Shown one piece after another: positions 63,067 to 64,000 of a DNA stretch of 64,000 nt. The notes beneath the pieces are model-generated. The model was not told the DNA's origin. It was given only the letters and a program-made list of their open reading frames with translations, and did not search any database. Within the stretch, counting starts at the first letter, position 1; each line of letters opens with the position of its first letter. Source of the DNA: JAEUKA01 sp035328405 (GTDB lineage Bacteria; Myxococcota_A; Polyangia; Palsa-1104; JAEUJZ01); contig DAOLIT010000021.1 in assembly GCA_035328405.1 (NCBI GenBank), positions 12,756 to 76,755 on the forward strand, given 5' to 3'. The position numbers and the translations under genes are program-made.

Positions 63067-63501
63067 TCACCGAAACTCCGCGATTCGCCGCTGAACGAAC
63101 GCGGTGACGATCCGCTTATAGGCCCCGGTCATGAGGATGGTGAGGATGACCACTTTCTCCTTCGTGACGGCTTTCACCAGCGCGAAGTTTCCGATGACCT
63201 CGATCGGCGTGGCGTCCGGCATCATGATCCGCGGACTCTTCACCGGGATGGTTCGCATGAGTGCCAACATTTGCGCCTTGTTCGTCGTGCGGATGCCGTC
63301 GCGCGTGGGCACGAACTTTTCAAAACGGTCGTCGAGCAGACCGCTCATCTTGTCGGCGTCGCTTTTCAGGTCCGCGTCCAGATACTCCAGGGCCAACTGA
63401 CGAACCTCCGACAGGACGGTCTGATCGACCGGGTTGGCGTGTACCGGCTGGGACAGGCCCAGCAGGCTCGAAAACAGAACGAATTGGATGAAGCGCAGCA
63501 T
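63067..63501 (-). CDS. Secreted SnoaL/NTF2-like protein
   Basis: 144 residues. GGAGG sits seven bases before the ATG. Signal peptide ends at PVHA. The mature part LALEYLDADLKSDADKMSGLLDDRFEKFVP, TNKAQMLALMR and IGNFALVKAVTKE resembles the NTF2-like/DUF4440 fold of small hydrolase-like or binding proteins. Probably a periplasmic fold of unknown ligand. It follows the small membrane protein gene. Confidence 0.72.
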   Translation of the reverse strand: MLRFIQFVLFSSLLGLSQPVHANPVDQTVLSEVRQLALEYLDADLKSDADKMSGLLDDRFEKFVPTRDGIRTTNKAQMLALMRTIPVKSPRIMMPDATPIEVIGNFALVKAVTKEKVVILTILMTGAYKRIVTAFVQRRIAEFR

Positions 63502-63515
63502 GGTAAACCTCCGTC

Positions 63516-63977
63516 TCACGGTTTTGAGGCTCTTGGAGGAGGGAGCACGTCGCCGCACCCTCCATACGACGCATCGGTGCATTCATCCGGCGGAGCGATG
63601 TCTGATGGCGGCGGCGCGACATCCTTTTTGGACGAACCGGAATCGCACGGGCCAAAGAATGCAAACAAGAAGGCGAGCAACGCGACGGGCCCGATGCGCG
63701 GTCGCAGGACGCGCTTGAGGGTTGCCAGAAGCGGTGTCGGAAAAAGCGGAGTCGGAAAAGACGGTGTCGGAAAAGACGGAGTCGGAAGGGCCTGGCGCTG
63801 GGCTCGGCGCTGCTTGCGGCGCTGCTTGCGGCGCTGCTTGCGCTGTTTGCGCTGTTCGCACTGTGGGCACACCGGGTCGGATGGGTCCTTTGGCGGAACC
63901 GCCTCTTGCAAAAGTTCGGCGAGCGGGAAGGGAAACAAGGCGCCCAGATCCACGTTGATTTGCCTTTGTCCGCGCAT
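63516..63977 (-). CDS. Repeat-rich membrane protein
   Basis: 153 residues. Has a CPQC pair, an Arg/Lys/Gln repeat (RKQRRKQRRKQRR), a Pro-Thr repeat (PTPSFPTPSFPTPLF), one membrane helix (VALLAFLFAFFGPC) and a Pro/Asp/Cys-rich exported end. Both repeats are visible as DNA repeats (for example near 63735-63790 and 63815-63850). Coding in this frame is supported by the helix and by its 14-bp spacing to the next minus-strand gene, but the low complexity limits confidence. Confidence 0.6.
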   Translation of the reverse strand: MRGQRQINVDLGALFPFPLAELLQEAVPPKDPSDPVCPQCEQRKQRKQRRKQRRKQRRAQRQALPTPSFPTPSFPTPLFPTPLLATLKRVLRPRIGPVALLAFLFAFFGPCDSGSSKKDVAPPPSDIAPPDECTDASYGGCGDVLPPPRASKP

Positions 63978-64000
63978 GCCGCAAAGTCGCCCCGGTTTCA

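Noticed and set aside
1..64000. tRNA, rRNA, CRISPR arrays, insertion sequences and prophage
   Set aside because: I saw no cloverleaf-like or rRNA sequence, transposase, integrase or regular repeat-spacer pattern; the gp19-like gene alone does not make a prophage.

Overview
The window looks like a chromosomal segment of a moderately GC-rich Gram-negative bacterium, most likely Myxococcota or a nearby 'deltaproteobacterial' lineage. This is inferred from gene content: several Ser/Thr protein kinases (two with PEGA domains), many lipoproteins, HEAT/TPR/WD40 proteins, a TonB-dependent receptor, an ACE-like M2 peptidase and an orphan T4-gp19-like protein. The sequence is scaffolded: exactly 100 N sit at 45459-45558 inside an 84-bp tandem repeat, so the local repeat copy number is unknown.

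Layout. 1-9.6 kb: a truncated kinase-like gene whose HRD motif reads HGA (probable pseudokinase), then parC and an aromatic amino acid block (fused aroK-aroB, aroA, a 58-residue DnaJ-type zinc protein, aroC), ending in a convergent overlap with RNase J. 9.8-17.3 kb: pterin dehydratase-like protein, TonB receptor, HEAT protein, Ig-like lipoprotein and TPR membrane protein. 17.3-33.5 kb: mostly minus strand. It holds YbjN, lipB, a propeller-like protein, rsmA, tsaD, an ethanolamine-type permease, a CinA N-domain protein, and a four-gene translationally coupled operon for a periplasmic PaoABC-like molybdenum hydroxylase plus an M20 amidase. An orphan FlhA/SctV-like export-gate protein lies among them on the plus strand.

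33.6-45.2 kb: M2 dipeptidase, response regulator, solute-binding-like protein, a tandem-domain gp19-like protein, a secreted protein of six 16-residue cysteine repeats, and a kinase coupled to an SppA protease fused to a barrel-like N-domain, facing a second PEGA kinase. 45.3-58.7 kb: the 84-bp repeat and gap, two small envelope genes, dnaA, a class II aldolase, a WD40 protein, an MMPL/LolA-like/outer-membrane-protein transport triad, a stand-alone E2 acyltransferase catalytic domain and a Tat-exported small subunit. 58.8-64 kb: ComEA-like HhH protein, small cysteine-rich protein, a rhodanese lipoprotein, a PHP-domain lipoprotein, mnmA and two small envelope genes.

The most striking observation is the rhodanese lipoprotein (59734-60234, minus). 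Its frame is interrupted by one in-frame TGA exactly where a conserved cysteine is expected (C-x4-U), and the rhodanese fold continues in frame for 37 residues to a normal stop. Immediately after the TGA lies a perfect two-part stem-loop with a G in the first two apical-loop positions, as in bacterial SECIS elements. I read it as a selenocysteine-containing rhodanese; ordinary gene callers would split it.
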